Shown here piece after piece: positions 44,728 through 55,927 of a stretch of 64,000 nucleotides of DNA. The position numbers were made by a program, and so were the translations under genes. Each line of letters starts with the position of its first letter. Position 1 is the first letter of the stretch. Source of the stretch: Halicephalobus mephisto (taxonomy: Eukaryota; Nematoda; Chromadorea; Rhabditida; Panagrolaimidae); the NCBI GenBank assembly GCA_009193035.1, contig SWDT01000004.1, forward strand, positions 310,001 to 374,000, written 5' to 3'. Below the pieces are notes generated by a model. That model was not told the origin of the DNA and ran no database searches. It was given only the letters and a program-made list of their open reading frames with translations.

Positions 44728-47130
44728 TTACTTTTTGAGATCTAAGGCTTTGAGGGATTTCCCAATCTGTCTGAAAGATTTGACACAACGTTTCGGAAGA
44801 AAAGTCTCGAATGACCTCGTGATGGCGACGGTCTTGGTCCCGGCCAGGACTTCTGAGTACTGTAGGATGGCGATGGCGAGATTCATGCCCAAGGCTTCAT
44901 AAGTGTGGTCGAAGTAAGGAACACTCTTCGCTTCGACGTTGCCTTTGGGTTTGTAACTGAAAAAAGAAGTTTCCAAAGTGTAACAGAGACAAGAATCGTC
45001 CAGAAGAGCTCCCATGGCCCTTCTGTTCGTCCCTGCTTTCTCCACATCTGTGTTGAATTGGGTATAATGTAACGAATAGTCCTCCGTCAGATCCGCAAGT
45101 AGATACGGTATGTAAAGTTGTTGTTCACACTGCTTCGGGTCCTTAGTGACGAGGTTACCGTATAGGAAGGAGTTCGTCTGGCGAGAATGGGCATGGAGGT
45201 CGATGCAGAAACAGAGCTCAATGTACTGGAAAGTAATTATTTCAATAATAAATAAATAAAAATAACTTGAATTAAAGTTTCAGTAAGTTACCGTTTTTGT
45301 ACATTTAAATTACACTTTAAAAATCAATGATTCAATTTTTTAAATTATTTTTTACAATCGAGATGATCTTTGAAATCTTTAAATTATAATTTTTCGCTTT
45401 TAACTATTCTTTAAGAATGGATAACTGCAATCAATATCAGATATCTATCTAATTATAAAACATCGAAATTAACTAAATTAAAGTAGAAAATGAACGATTT
45501 TAAAATAGTTTATTCAAAATTTGCTTGATAGATGAGCGATTTTATTTAATAAATAAGTACATTTGCTTGAAATATAAGGGAATTCATTTAATGAGCAAAT
45601 GAGTTCGCTTCACAAGCAAGCAAATTCGGTAATAAATAAGTGAGTTTGCTTAACAGATAAGTAAATCCACTTAATAAATAAGCAAATTCAGTAGTAAATA
45701 AGTGAGTTCGCCTAACAGATAAGTATATTCACTTAATAAGCAAGCGAATTCGGTAGTAAATGAGTTCACCTAACAGATAAGTACATTCACTTAATAAATA
45801 AGCGAATTCGGTAGTAAATGAGTTCGCTTAACAGATGAACATATTTACTACCGAATTTGTTTACTTATTAAGTGAATAAGTGAATTCATCTGACAGATGA
45901 GGGAGTTCGCCTAACAGATAAGTGCATTCACTTAAAAAGTAAAAGATTTCACTTAATAAATAAGCAAATTCGTTTAATTAATAAGTACATTCGCCAATAA
46001 GTGAGTGAGTTCGCTTAACAGATGAGCAAATTTGCTCACATTTTCTTATACATGATATATTTTATGTTTATCCTATTTTTCGCTGTAGAACTTTTAGCAG
46101 AAATTAAACAATGGATTCTGAATATCCATTTTGAAATTTAGAGGATCCATGTAACTTATTCTGAAACTTCGATTCAAAAATATTTAAGAAATAACTACGG
46201 GAGCATTGTTGTACTGGATGAGTAAGTTCTTCGTCGCGAAGATGGTGGGATTTCCCCAGCTGGAGGGATTCTGCCACTGTCTGTTCAAATCGAATCCCAT
46301 CAAGGAACATCTGTAGTTCCCCAAGTAGACTCCATCTGGATTCAGCATCGGGACGATTTTGAAGACGAACTTGTTTCGAAGCTCCTCCGCCCTGGGGTCG
46401 TTGCTCACGAGGAACTCTATCAAGCCATGCATGACGAAACTGGACGGGGTCTCTCCTGGGTGGACTCTTGCTGTCAGGAACACCATCTTCTGTTTATCCA
46501 GGGGATGACTCAGATTCGTGATCGTCAGAAGATCGACTTTTCTTTTCTGGACAGATGACGTCAGAGGTTCTCTTTTAAAAAACGGAAAATTTCTTTTTTC
46601 AAGGTTCTGGAGGAATTTTTGAAGTTTCGTATAAGAGTAGGGGATACAGTAGGCGAAGTAGCACTTCTCCGCACTGGGGAACACGTGGATAAAGGACAGG
46701 ATAAACCGATCCGCATGGGCTTTACTGGCATAGTAGTAAATATTTCTCGCCGAAACTCGGGACCAGTTGTTTTCTGAATCCATCCTGTACACCGGGGCCG
46801 CGGATCCTGTGTCGAACAAGGTCCTTAACTTTGAGAAATTCACAATATTGAAGACTACTCTCTAAATTAAAATTTTTAACAAGTCAAAAATCGAAGACTT
46901 ACTTGGTTTTCTTTGGCGTTGGAAACGGAGAAAAAAAACCAGACTCTGTACTTGGGGTTGCAGGTGTCGGGTCTGATGAAGAGATCATACTCGTTCGGGT
47001 TGAGCTCGTCCACTCTTCCGAGGTTTCCACACTCGAAGTTGGCATCGAAGACCAAATGACCAGGTCCCAACGAGACAGTTTGAGAAACATTACCGACCAC
47101 AGGATCGTTTTCGACTCCTTCTTCGTACAT
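44728..47130 (-). CDS. ccpp-6: Cytosolic carboxypeptidase 6-type (AGBL4-like) tubulin deglutamylase
   Basis: Three exons (47130-46903, 46861-46199, 45225-44728), all phase 0, give 462 residues. The N-terminal CCP domain has LVFDANFECGNLGRVDEL and YDLFIRPDTCNP, close to human AGBL4. The M14 peptidase domain has the zinc motif HPGE (His210, Glu213) and NYRCSLMGFDLNRQW with substrate-binding Arg270. The third zinc ligand is His308 (IDLHAHS) and the catalytic Glu is Glu382 (YTLETSF). The enzyme trims glutamates from tubulin and other proteins in cilia and neurons. All catalytic residues are present. The start was chosen as the first ATG before conserved sequence; an upstream exon is possible because a TTTTTTGAAG precedes it. 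Intron 2 (973 bp) is full of AACAGATAAGTACATTCACT repeats. Confidence 0.92.
45500..46030. repeat. Tandem repeat in CCP6 intron 2
   Basis: About a dozen units of 40-55 bp built from TTCGCTTAACAGATAAGTA, CATTCACTTAATAAATAAGC and AAATTCGGTAGTAAATGAG. A segment near 45840-45870 is in inverse orientation. Confidence 0.75.
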
Positions 47131-47745
47131 CTTCAAAAAATAGAGTCACAGCAGAAATAAAGGTTAAAAATATGGTAAGAATCTAGCTCCAGAAGAAAAT
47201 AATTTCCAGAAAAATACAAAGGTTAAATTCCAGATGAAGATAGAAATCGATCTTCGGAAAACAACAAAAGTCTGTTCTCAAAAGTGAACAGGAATCGGGA
47301 TGTAGCAAAAAACGGAAATCAGTCTTCAGAAAACAATTTTTAAAGAAAAATAAAAATTGATTATTAAAAATATAATAAAAATTAATTTTCAGAAAACAAT
47401 TTTTAGAGAAAAATAAAACTTAATTATTCAAAAAATAATAAAAATCAGTCTTCAGAAAACAATTTTTAGAGAAAAATAGAACTTAATTGTTCAAAATGTA
47501 GTAAAAATTAATTTTCAAAGAACACCGTTTGATCTCTAGAAAAAAAACTATTCAATTTATAAATTAGAACAAATTATAACTTTGAAAATATAGTTAAAGT
47601 TGATCACTGAAAATATAACTTTTGGAAGATAAAGGTCAACTTCCAGAAAAAAACGAAAGTCAATCCTGAGTTTTCGGAAATGCAACAAAGATTTCCGGCC
47701 AATTTTCCGCCTTCATTTTGTTAATTCTGCTCTGTTGAATTGGCA
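47131..47745. other. Intergenic DNA with TTTTTAGAGAAAAATA repeats
   Basis: 47325-47520 shows about three copies of a roughly 65-bp unit (TTTTTAGAGAAAAATAAAAC, AAAATTAATTTTCAGAAAAC). No gene is seen. Confidence 0.45.
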
Positions 47746-47747
47746 GT

Positions 47748-47935
47748 AGGAAAAATACAAGACGGAAGAAATATAAGAGGAAAAAATACAAGACGGAAGA
47801 AATATAAGAGAAAAAATACAAAACTGGAAGAAATATAAGAGGAAAAAATACAAGAATGGAAGAAATATAAGAAGAAAAAATACAAGAATGGAAGAAATAT
47901 AAGAAGAAAAAATACAAAAGTGGAAGAAATATAAG
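47748..47935 (+). repeat. 31-bp purine-rich tandem repeat
   Basis: About six units of GGAAGAAATATAAGAGGAAA plus AAATACAAGA. The complement of this unit forms the array at 48235-48715, so the two arrays could pair as a hairpin. Confidence 0.8.
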
Positions 47936-48235
47936 GTATAAGATAAGTCACTAATTATGTATAAAAATCGGATTTTGGGATTGGGATTAGGCATCTAGAC
48001 CATGGTGACAATAACACTATGCAAGATTTTGGAATATCATAATTGATTTAATATTTTTTCCTTTTATATTTTTCCTACTGCCTGAAGATCCGTGAACGGA
48101 CAAAATATAAGAAAAAAATAAGGTATGAGATAAATCGCTAATTATATGTGAAAATCGGCTCTTGGGATTGAGCTTAGGCATCTAGACCACGGTGATAACA
48201 ACACTATGCAACATTTTGGAATACCATAATTGGTT
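47936..48235 (+). repeat. Direct duplication between the purine and pyrimidine arrays
   Basis: A roughly 100-bp piece with TTGGGATTGGGATTAGGCAT, CTAGACCATGGTGACAATAA and CACTATGCAAGATTTTGGAA at about 47957-48050 recurs at about 48137-48235 with about 15 percent difference. Confidence 0.7.
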
Positions 48236-48720
48236 TAATATTTTTTTTATATTTCTTCTTCTTATATTTTTTATATTTTATATTTTTTCTATTTTTTCCA
48301 TCTTATATTTCTTCTATTTTCCATCTTATTATTTCTTCTATTTTCTACTTTATATTTCTTCTTCCTGTATTTTTTCCATTTTATATTTTTCCATCTTATA
48401 TTTTTTCTTCCTATATTTTTTCTATTTTATATTTTATATTTTTTCTATTTATATTTTTCCCCTTATATTTCTTCTTCCTGTATTTTTTTCACCTTATATT
48501 TTTTCTATTTTCCATCTTATTATTTCTTCCTTTTATATTTTTTCCATCTTATATTTTTTCTATTTATATTTTTCTCCTTATATTTCTTCTTCCTGTATTT
48601 TTTCCATTTTATATTTTTCCATCTTATATTTTTTCCTCCTATATTTTTTCTATTTTCCATCTTATTATTTTTTCCATCTTATATTTCTTCCTTTTATATT
48701 TCTTCCGTTCACGCATGGTT
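48235..48720 (+). repeat. Pyrimidine-rich tandem repeat (complement of the 47.75-kb array)
   Basis: About twenty irregular units such as CTTCCTGTATTTTTTCCATT and TTATATTTCTTCTTCC. The 176-codon open frame over it is only Phe/Ile/Tyr/Ser low complexity and is not considered a gene. Confidence 0.75.
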
Positions 48721-49204
48721 GAATTCGATTTCCAAAATTTAATGACTGAACTTCCGTTTTTACTTTTTAAAAAAATTAAAATCAAAAATCAATTTAAATA
48801 TTTATTTGAAAATAAAAAACATTGATATCACGTCATGTATCTTTTTTCAAATTCGATTTTATCTTATTTTTTATCCACCTCGAGGATCATAAATGGGTCA
48901 ACAAAGTAAAATTTATAAAATTTTCAAGATAACTTTTTAAATTTAATTTTTTTAAATTTTAAATTTTTATAATTTAATTTTTCTTAATTTCAAATTTTTA
49001 TAATTTTTATTTTTTATAATTTTATTTTTTATAATTTTATTTTTTATAATTTTATTTTTTTTTAATTTCAACTTTTTTTTGAAATTTCGAATTTTTATTT
49101 TTTATAATTTTTATTTTGTTTTTATAATTTTGTTTTTTATAATTTTTATTTTTTTGCAGATCTCAACGTTGAAGTAAAAAAAAACGACTTTTTTAATTTT
49201 TGAA
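48721..49204. other. AT-rich DNA ending in a splice acceptor
   Basis: 48960-49150 is TTTATTTTTTATAATTTTAT repeats. TTTTTTTGCAG at 49149-49159 precedes the microprotein ATG by 45 nt and may be a trans-splice site. Confidence 0.5.
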
Positions 49205-49363
49205 ATGTTTCAAAATTCGAATTATTTGAAATATTATATTTTTATTTTAATAATTATAACTATTTGTTTTTACATTTATTACGTCGAATCTCAAGTCCGG
49301 ATTTCGAACGAAATAATCCCCGAACACAAGGCTGCGAAGCTCCTCCAAAATTCGAATTTTTAA
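49205..49363 (+). CDS. Putative 52-residue single-span membrane microprotein
   Basis: The ORF starts MFQNSNYLKYY and has one long hydrophobic segment (about residues 10-28, rich in Ile and Phe). A charged tail (VRISNEIIPEHKAAKLLQ) ends at TAA. A good acceptor (GCAG) lies 45 nt upstream, and AATAAA at about 49411 follows the stop by 48 nt, so a complete short transcription unit is plausible. The S1-like gene begins 73 bp after the stop, a spacing seen in nematode operons. No family is recognised; chance ORF is the alternative. Confidence 0.4.
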   Translation: MFQNSNYLKYYIFILIIITICFYIYYVESQVRISNEIIPEHKAAKLLQNSNF

Positions 49364-49435
49364 AATTTTTCACATCTGGTTTTTTAATTTTTATTTTTTT
49401 TGAACATAAACAATAAACTTTGAATATTTCTAAAA

Positions 49436-52391
49436 ATGAAGGTTTTCTTTTATTTTTTTGTTTTTTACTGTATTTTGGTTTCCGTCACGGATTCCAGAAA
49501 ACACCGCCGTCCGAACGAAATCCGAATCATCAACAATTCTGACAGGAATCTGAAGGTGGTTTTCTGGATTTAAAAAATAATAAAATTAATAAAAAAATAA
49601 TTTTTAAAATTAAAAAAAAACGAAATTAATAAAAAATAATTTTTAAAATTAAAAAAAAACGAAATTAATAAAAAATAATTTTTAAAATTAAAAAAAATAA
49701 TAAAATTAATTAAAAATAATTATTAAAATTTAAAAAATAATAAAATTAATAAAAAATAATTTTTTGAATTTAAAAAATAATAAAAAAATTTTTAAAAAAA
49801 CAGATAATTTAGAAAATCATTAAAAATAATTTTTTGAATAAAAAAATAAATTTTTAAAATTTAATTTTAGCTCCATTGTCAATCTGTTTTGACGGACTTG
49901 CGAGATCAGTTTGTCTACAAAAACGAAGATTTTAGTTTTAATTTTTACGATTTTGATCCAGGTGAGGATTACGGTGGAATTTAACTTTAATAATAATTTA
50001 GATAATCATCACTTCTGGTGTGACGCGTACGGATTGAACAACTTTTTCGAGATTTTCGACATTTTTGGAAAAACTGCTCCATGTGAAGACAACATAACTT
50101 GGTAAATTCCTTCTTTTTTATCTTAGCGTTTTGTGGCATTGTGTAGGATTTACTTTTAGGACAATATCACACGAAACAAGACATTTAGATATACTAAACA
50201 CCTAAGTTTGCTTTTTCGGTACTACTTGGCTTCTGGTAATCGGGTTGTCGTAAAGAGCCCGGCCCCAGGATTGATCCGAGCTCCTGACTTTGGTTGTGAT
50301 TCCTTCCTCGGGTATTTCTCCTTAGTTAACGGCACTTGGAGTCTTCAGCCGGGAATAGAGCCCAAACCTCGTAACTTTATAGTCATGTCTACTAATCATT
50401 GTACTACCTATTAGAATAGAAACAGAACTAACATAACGATCTTAAATAATAAAACATGGACATAATCTATACATAATCTTGACATATAACAATTGAGAAC
50501 CTTACAACATACAGTATTCCGTGTTCCCTGGTACTCAAACTATTGCTTCTGGTGCTCTCTAATCCAGTTCTCTGTTCCAACAATAATCCAGTAATAGATC
50601 AGATTATATTGATTAAAATCCAACTGTTAAGATAGAAACAGAACTAACATAACGATCTTTCCTAAAACAATAAAACATGGACACAATTTATATCAGATTT
50701 CAACATATATCAATTATGAACTTCATTCGTGGCTTACAGTATTCCATGTTCTTTGGTATTCAAGCTATTACTTCTGGTGCTCTCTTTGTAGTATAGTTCG
50801 TGTTTTAACATTGCCGAAGACCAACAAAAACATCGAAAATTAATTATTTAAAAAAAATTAATTATTTAAAAAAAATTAATTATTTAAAAAAAATTAACTT
50901 TAATCAAAATTTCATTATTTTTTACGTAAAAAGATTATTAAAATGTAGGCTACACCTGGGATTACTTTTAAAATGTTAGAAAATTAATTAAAAAAGCATG
51001 TTTTTCGTTGAATTTTTAATTTTTTTAAATGCCAACTAAATTCATATTTCTATAAATATTTTTTAGACCAAAACATATTTAATTGTAGAAAAATTTCCAA
51101 AGATTCTAGAAATATAAAAATTAATAATAAATAAAGCGATTTTTGTTGAAATTTTTGTGTTTAATGTATTTTTAAATATCAATCAAAATTTGCATTTTTT
51201 AAATTTTTTCATATATGAATACACATACAGAAATGTAAAAAAGCTTCTGGAGATTCTAAAAATATAAAAATAAAATGAATTTAAATGAAATTTTTGTTTA
51301 ATATATTTTTAAATATCAATCAAAATTTGCATTTTGTTTCACTTTTTCATATATGAATACACATACAGAAATGTAGAAAAATTTCCAAGGATTCTAGAAA
51401 TATAAAAATCAATTAAAAATAAAGTTATTTTTATTAAAGTTTTTATGTTCAACATTTTTTAAACTTTCAATTAACATTCTATTTTGTTTCACTTTTTCAT
51501 ATATGAAAACACATACAGAAATGTAAAAAAGCTTCTGGAGATTCTAAAAATATAAAAATAAAATGAATTTAAATGAAATTTTTGTTTAATATATTTTTAA
51601 ATATCAATCAAAATTTGCATTTTATTTCACTTTTTCATATATGAATACACATACAGAAATGTAAAAAAGCTTCTGGAGATTCTAAAAATGCAAAAATCAA
51701 TTAAAAATAAAATCAATTTAAATGAAATTTTTATGTTTAATATATTTTTAAATATCAATCAAAATTTGCATTTTGTTTATTTTTTCATATATGAAAACAC
51801 ATACAGAAATGTAGAAAAATTTCCAAAGATTCTAGAAATATAAAAATTAACTAAAAATAAAATCGATTTAAATGAAATTTTTATGTTTAATATATTTTTA
51901 AATATCAATCAAAATTTGCATTTTGTTTATTTTTTCATATATGAAAACACATACAGAAATGTAGAAAATCTTCTGGAGATTCTAAAAATATAAAAATTAA
52001 TTAAAAATAAAATCAATTTAAATGAAATTTTTATGTTTAATATATTTTTAAATATCAATCAAAATTTGCATTTTGTTTATTTTTTCATATATGAAAACAC
52101 ATACAGAAATGTAGAAAAATTTCCAAAGATTCTAGAAATATAAAAATTAACTAAAAATAAAGTTATTTTTATTAAAGTTTTTGTTTTTCAAAAATTAAAA
52201 AAATACTAAACGATTCTCGAACAGAAAATATCCCCCTAGTTATTCATAAAAATAATTCCAAGTTGATAGATTTTTAATAAATAATTTATAATAATTATAA
52301 TATTCATTTTAGGTACTTGAAACCAGATGGGCTTTATTTGAGCGGAACCACGTTCAAACAAGGATGGTGGAGTTGGTCTTCTTTTTTTTGA
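49436..52391 (+). CDS. Secreted S-protein homologue (plant self-incompatibility S1 family)
   Basis: Four exons (49436-49555, 49871-49961, 50002-50101, 52313-52391) join in phase to 129 residues. A signal peptide (about 1-19) precedes a mature domain of about 105 residues. It has the S1/SPH pattern in order: strand I-x-I-x-N, LHCQS, DL, FSFNF, HHFWCDA, FFEIFDIF, then APCEDNITW and the terminal KPDGLYL. These match the family's HC.S, FxF, FWC and C..xxW..xDGLY landmarks and spacing. Three of the usual four Cys are seen. Plant members are extracellular ligands or very stable secreted proteins. In this animal an effector or signalling role is only a guess. Intron 2 is 40 bp; intron 3 is 2.2 kb with a SINE-like element and a long repeat. 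A decayed copy of the last exon lies at about 56.56-56.69 kb. Confidence 0.78.
50123..50560 (-). mobile_element. SINE-like element, copy 1 (in intron 3 of the S1-like gene)
   Basis: A 438-bp segment present again with identical length and few differences at 55928-56365. Read on the minus strand it holds a tRNA-like head. A box-A-like TAGTACAATGATTAG (50406-50392) is followed by a box-B-like GGGCTCTATTCCCGGC (50364-50349). This suggests origin from a tRNA and internal pol III transcription. The tail part (CAGTATTCCGTGTTCC, CTTCTGGTGCTCTCT) is duplicated again at about 50631-50790. Confidence 0.6.
51040..52190 (+). repeat. Roughly 160-bp tandem repeat in intron 3 of the S1-like gene
   Basis: About eight units each with TTTTTCATATATGAAWACAC, ATACAGAAATGTAGAAAA, TTCTGGAGATTCTAAAAATA and AATATCAATCAAAATTTGCA. 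Units late in the array (51700-52150) are nearly identical. Confidence 0.8.
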
Positions 52392-53301
52392 ATATCTTTA
52401 TTAAATTAAAAAATTCGAATTTTATTAATTAATTTTTCTTTTTATGTTTTTATCACCTGTAATCACGTCATCATCGACCACCTAAATGTAATTATTTTAT
52501 TTTAAAGCTTCTAATATGCGTAAATGTTTTTAAAAATATCGAATAAAATTTTTTTTAAATATTAAATAAATAAAAATCTTTGAAAAAATATTAAATAAAA
52601 TTTTCTAAAAAAAATACTAAGTAAAATTTTTAAAAAATATCGAATAAAATTTTTTTTAAATATTAAATAAATAAAAATTTTTTTAAAAAATATTAAATAA
52701 ATAAAATTTCTTTTTTAAATATTAAATAAATAAAATTTTTTTTAAATATTAAATAAATAAAAATTTTTTTAAAAAATATTAAATAAAATTTTCTAAAAAA
52801 ATATTAAGTAAAAATTTTTAAAAAATATCGAATAAAAAACTTTTTTTTTAAATATTAAGTAAAAATTTTTTGAAAATATTGAATAAAAAATTTCTTTTAA
52901 AATATTAAGTAAAAATTTTTAAAAATATCGAATAGAAAATTTCTTTTGAAAATATTGAATAAGAAAATTTTTTGAAAATACTGAATAAAAATTTTTAAAA
53001 AAATATTGAATAAAATTTTTTTTTGAAAATATTAAATAAAAATTTTTTTTGAAAATATTGAATAAACTTTTGAAATATTAAAATTTTTTCGAAAATATTG
53101 AATAAAAATTTTTTTTAAATATTGAATAAATTTTTGAAATATTTTAATTTCGGTTTGAAAACAAACAAATTTCTATTTTGGAATTTGTAATTTAGAATCG
53201 AAGAAGGTCGTTATCTAACATCATCGTTATTTGAAAAGTATAAATTTCTATGGGAATTACCTTCGGGAAATCCAGTTGGGACAAGTGTGAAATTGGACAC
53301 G
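52392..53301. repeat. AT-rich spacer with TATTAAATAAAAATTTTT repeats
   Basis: 52520-53150 is short units AAAAAATATTAAATAAAATT and AATATTGAATAAAAATTTTT. 53160-53300 is more complex and is the probable GPCR promoter/5' leader. No other gene is seen. Confidence 0.6.
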
Positions 53302-54924
53302 ATGTCTTCTGAAATCTCCGAAATACTGGATCCAGACGCTTCGATCGTTATTATTTTTTTGAGGATATTGATCGGGATCGTTTCTGTCATCGGAAACGGA
53401 GTCTTGTTGGTGATATTTTTGAAATTCAAAACATTCAGAAGTCAATACAGTAATTGGTTAATTTCACTTTTGGCTTTTTCGGATTTCATCATCGGCACCG
53501 GACTCCTGGTCAAGGCCGTTTATTCCGTTTTTAAAAGCCACATTCCTGGAGGCGAATACGACAGACGACTTTGTGCTATTATTGGAGCCCCTCAGGTTCT
53601 CGGAGTCACATGCAGTCAGGTAATTTATTTTCAACTTTTTAAAACTTTAATTAAGTTTCTAAAATCGTACACAATTTTTCACAAAATTCTAAAATTTTCG
53701 AAAATTCCATAAACTTTGAAAATTTATAAAAATTTTTGAAATATTTTATGAATTTTTATAAATTTTAAAAATATTATAAAATCCAACAATTAATTCTGAA
53801 ATTTTCGAAAATTCAATAAACTTTGAAAATTAATAAAAAATTTAACTAATAATATTCAAAATCCAAAATTGGCAAAATTCGCTTTGAGAAAATTTAAAAA
53901 ATCAATTTTTAAATTATTTTTTTTCACAATAATATAATTTTCTAATTTCAAAGAATTTAAATTTTTTAGAACCAATTTTAAGAAAAAAAATATTTTTTTA
54001 AATATAATCAAAAATAACTTTTTAAAAATAGTTAAAATTTATTTTTTAGATATAATTAAAAATAACTTTTTAAATAAAATGAAAAATTATTTTTTAAATA
54101 TAGTTAAAAATTATTTTTTTAAATATAATCAAAAATTATTTTTTAAATATAGTTCAAATTTATTTTTTTAAATATAATCAAAAATTATTTTTAGGTCATG
54201 TTTATCTCCATGGCCACGGACCGGCTGATTGCGGTCAAAATGAAGACCCAACACGGGCTTGTGAATCTCAAATTTAAGATCACAGTAATCGTAGCTAGCT
54301 GGATCATAAGTTCTGTTTTCGTGTTTTTCTTCCTTTTTTGGACCTTGCCCTCAGGGCCCAGTCGTCAATGCAGTGTGGGGGCCGTAGCTGGGATGGCATT
54401 TTTGTTCGTTTATGTCATTGGAGGTCTTTTGATTTCTGTATTAATTTTCTGTAAGTTTCCGGTGTACTGTAGTTGTTGAAGGTCGATTTTCAGCGATTTA
54501 CATTTACGCAATAAGGATTCTGAAGAAGACGGTGCAAGGAGGGGAGGTGATGACGAGCAACAGGACGCTGAAGACACAACAACGGGTCTTCCGGTCTATC
54601 TCGCTCTTGTTGGTTTTTTATTTCGTTTTCTGCGTGATCCCGCTTACTGTAGCCATCGTCGCCCTGGTCAGCAATCTGGACGAAGACACCCTGGGTCTCA
54701 TCTCTGTATTCATAGGTCTAGGAGCTGACGTCAATTCGTGTGTAGGGATCTTCATCTACCTCTCCAGACACGAGGAAGTTAAAAAACATTTCAAAATTTT
54801 GATCACTTTCAATCAAGCCAATAACCAGAAGATAGCACTCTCACCAATTGCCAGAATCAACAACATCAAAATCGCTAAGCTTACAGTACTTAACCCTCAT
54901 GTTCTTCCTTGGCGTAGATCGTAA
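53302..54924 (+). CDS. Rhodopsin-like GPCR, srsx-like (copy 1)
   Basis: Three exons (53302-53619, 54195-54450, 54494-54924) join in phase to 334 residues with seven hydrophobic spans. TM1 has GNGVLLVIF and TM2 has LLAFSDFIIG. The TM3 Cys (CAII) lies before a split at SQ|V, and TM3 ends in TDRLIAVKM in place of DRY. TM7 has NSCVGIFIYLSR in place of NPxxY. This pattern fits nematode chemoreceptor-type srsx-like receptors; ligand unknown. Intron 2 is 43 bp. An upstream GTG is open, but ATG at 53302 is the first Met codon. It is tandemly duplicated at 56.9-58.9 kb, with identity concentrated in two blocks and different C-terminal tails. Confidence 0.8.
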
Positions 54925-54981
54925 TTTCAAATTTATTTTAAAGATGTAATAAAAAGTTGATTAATTTCGTCTTGAGAGTAA

Positions 54982-55156
54982 TCAAGTAGTGTACCGTTGG
55001 AGGAATCTGATGACCCTGTTGAAGTTCTGCTCCATGTCCATCTGGTGGACGAAGTCGACGAGTTTGGACTCGTTGGTCTCGTACGCAAAGTTGTCGTCGT
55101 CGAAGAACATCCTCGCGGGGGATTTGACTCGCTCCAGTATCCGCGGCCAGATCGGT
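54982..55156 (-). pseudogene. Orphan 3' exon of the small secreted protein gene (copy 1)
   Basis: The exon (acceptor TTGCAG, 175 bp, stop at 54982) is almost identical to the last exon of the intact copy at 58996-59170 (RILERVKSPARMFFDDDNFA onward; Met for Ile at one site). No matching first exon exists in the next kilobase upstream; that space instead holds the MITE and SINE. It is likely a truncated duplicate, unless a different first exon is used. Confidence 0.65.
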
Positions 55157-55613
55157 CTGCAACAACTTTCAAAAACCAAATCCACACTATTTTAATCAAT
55201 AATTTCAAAAACATTTTTCATTCAAAAATTTTATTTTTTAAAAAATAAATCAAAATTAAATAATTTTTTACAGTAAAATGAATAAAAAATATAAAAACTT
55301 TTGAAAATTCTAAAAATAAAAATTAATTAAAAATAAAATGATGTTAATCGAGATTTGTGGCTGAAAAAAAAATTATTAAATTAAAAAAATATTAACTTAT
55401 GGTTACTTGTCAAAATAATTAAAAGTTAATTTTTCTTTTTTAATAAATAATTTATATTGGAACCACTTTGACGCTGTACTTTAAGGTATCTCGGTTTCCG
55501 GCGGTTCGAAATACACTTTTCTGACATATCCGTTGAGAAAGTATAAAAACGGCGGATCTGCACTAGACGTCCCGGTCAGTATTCAGTTTTTTTTTGTTTT
55601 TTATCTTCCCAAA

Positions 55614-55921
55614 TAATTTGGATTACTTTTAACTGAGAGTAATGAACACGTAAAAATCCTGAGGATATTCGTCACGTTTGGATTCTAACTGAACTTAATC
55701 AATAACATGATTGAAATTCAGCAGTAGTTGATTCTAATTGAACACGATCAACATGTTTGAATCATTTCTGGGATTAAAAAAGTATAAACATGTTGATTAT
55801 ATTCAATTAGAATCAGCCTTCTTCGGACTGCAATCCTATTATGGACTATGTTTGGTTAGAGTCCAATACATGAGGATCTTTTACCTACTGATTACACTCA
55901 GTTATAAGTGACTATAAATTA
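55614..55921 (+). mobile_element. MITE with long imperfect inverted repeats, copy 2
   Basis: Opposite-orientation copy of 41886-42195. It starts TAATTTGGATTACTTTTAAC and ends AGTGACTATAAATTA. It sits directly against the SINE-like copy 2. Confidence 0.75.
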
Positions 55922-55927
55922 TCTATG

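Noticed and set aside
48192..48722. A 176-codon open frame of Phe, Ile, Tyr and Ser
   Set aside because: It is a pyrimidine-rich tandem repeat without stops; no signal, domain or codon structure. The mirror frames at 47.66-47.99 kb are the same artefact.
50208..50414. 68-codon open frame inside the SINE-like element
   Set aside because: It lies wholly within the repeated element and in the orientation opposite to its tRNA-like head.
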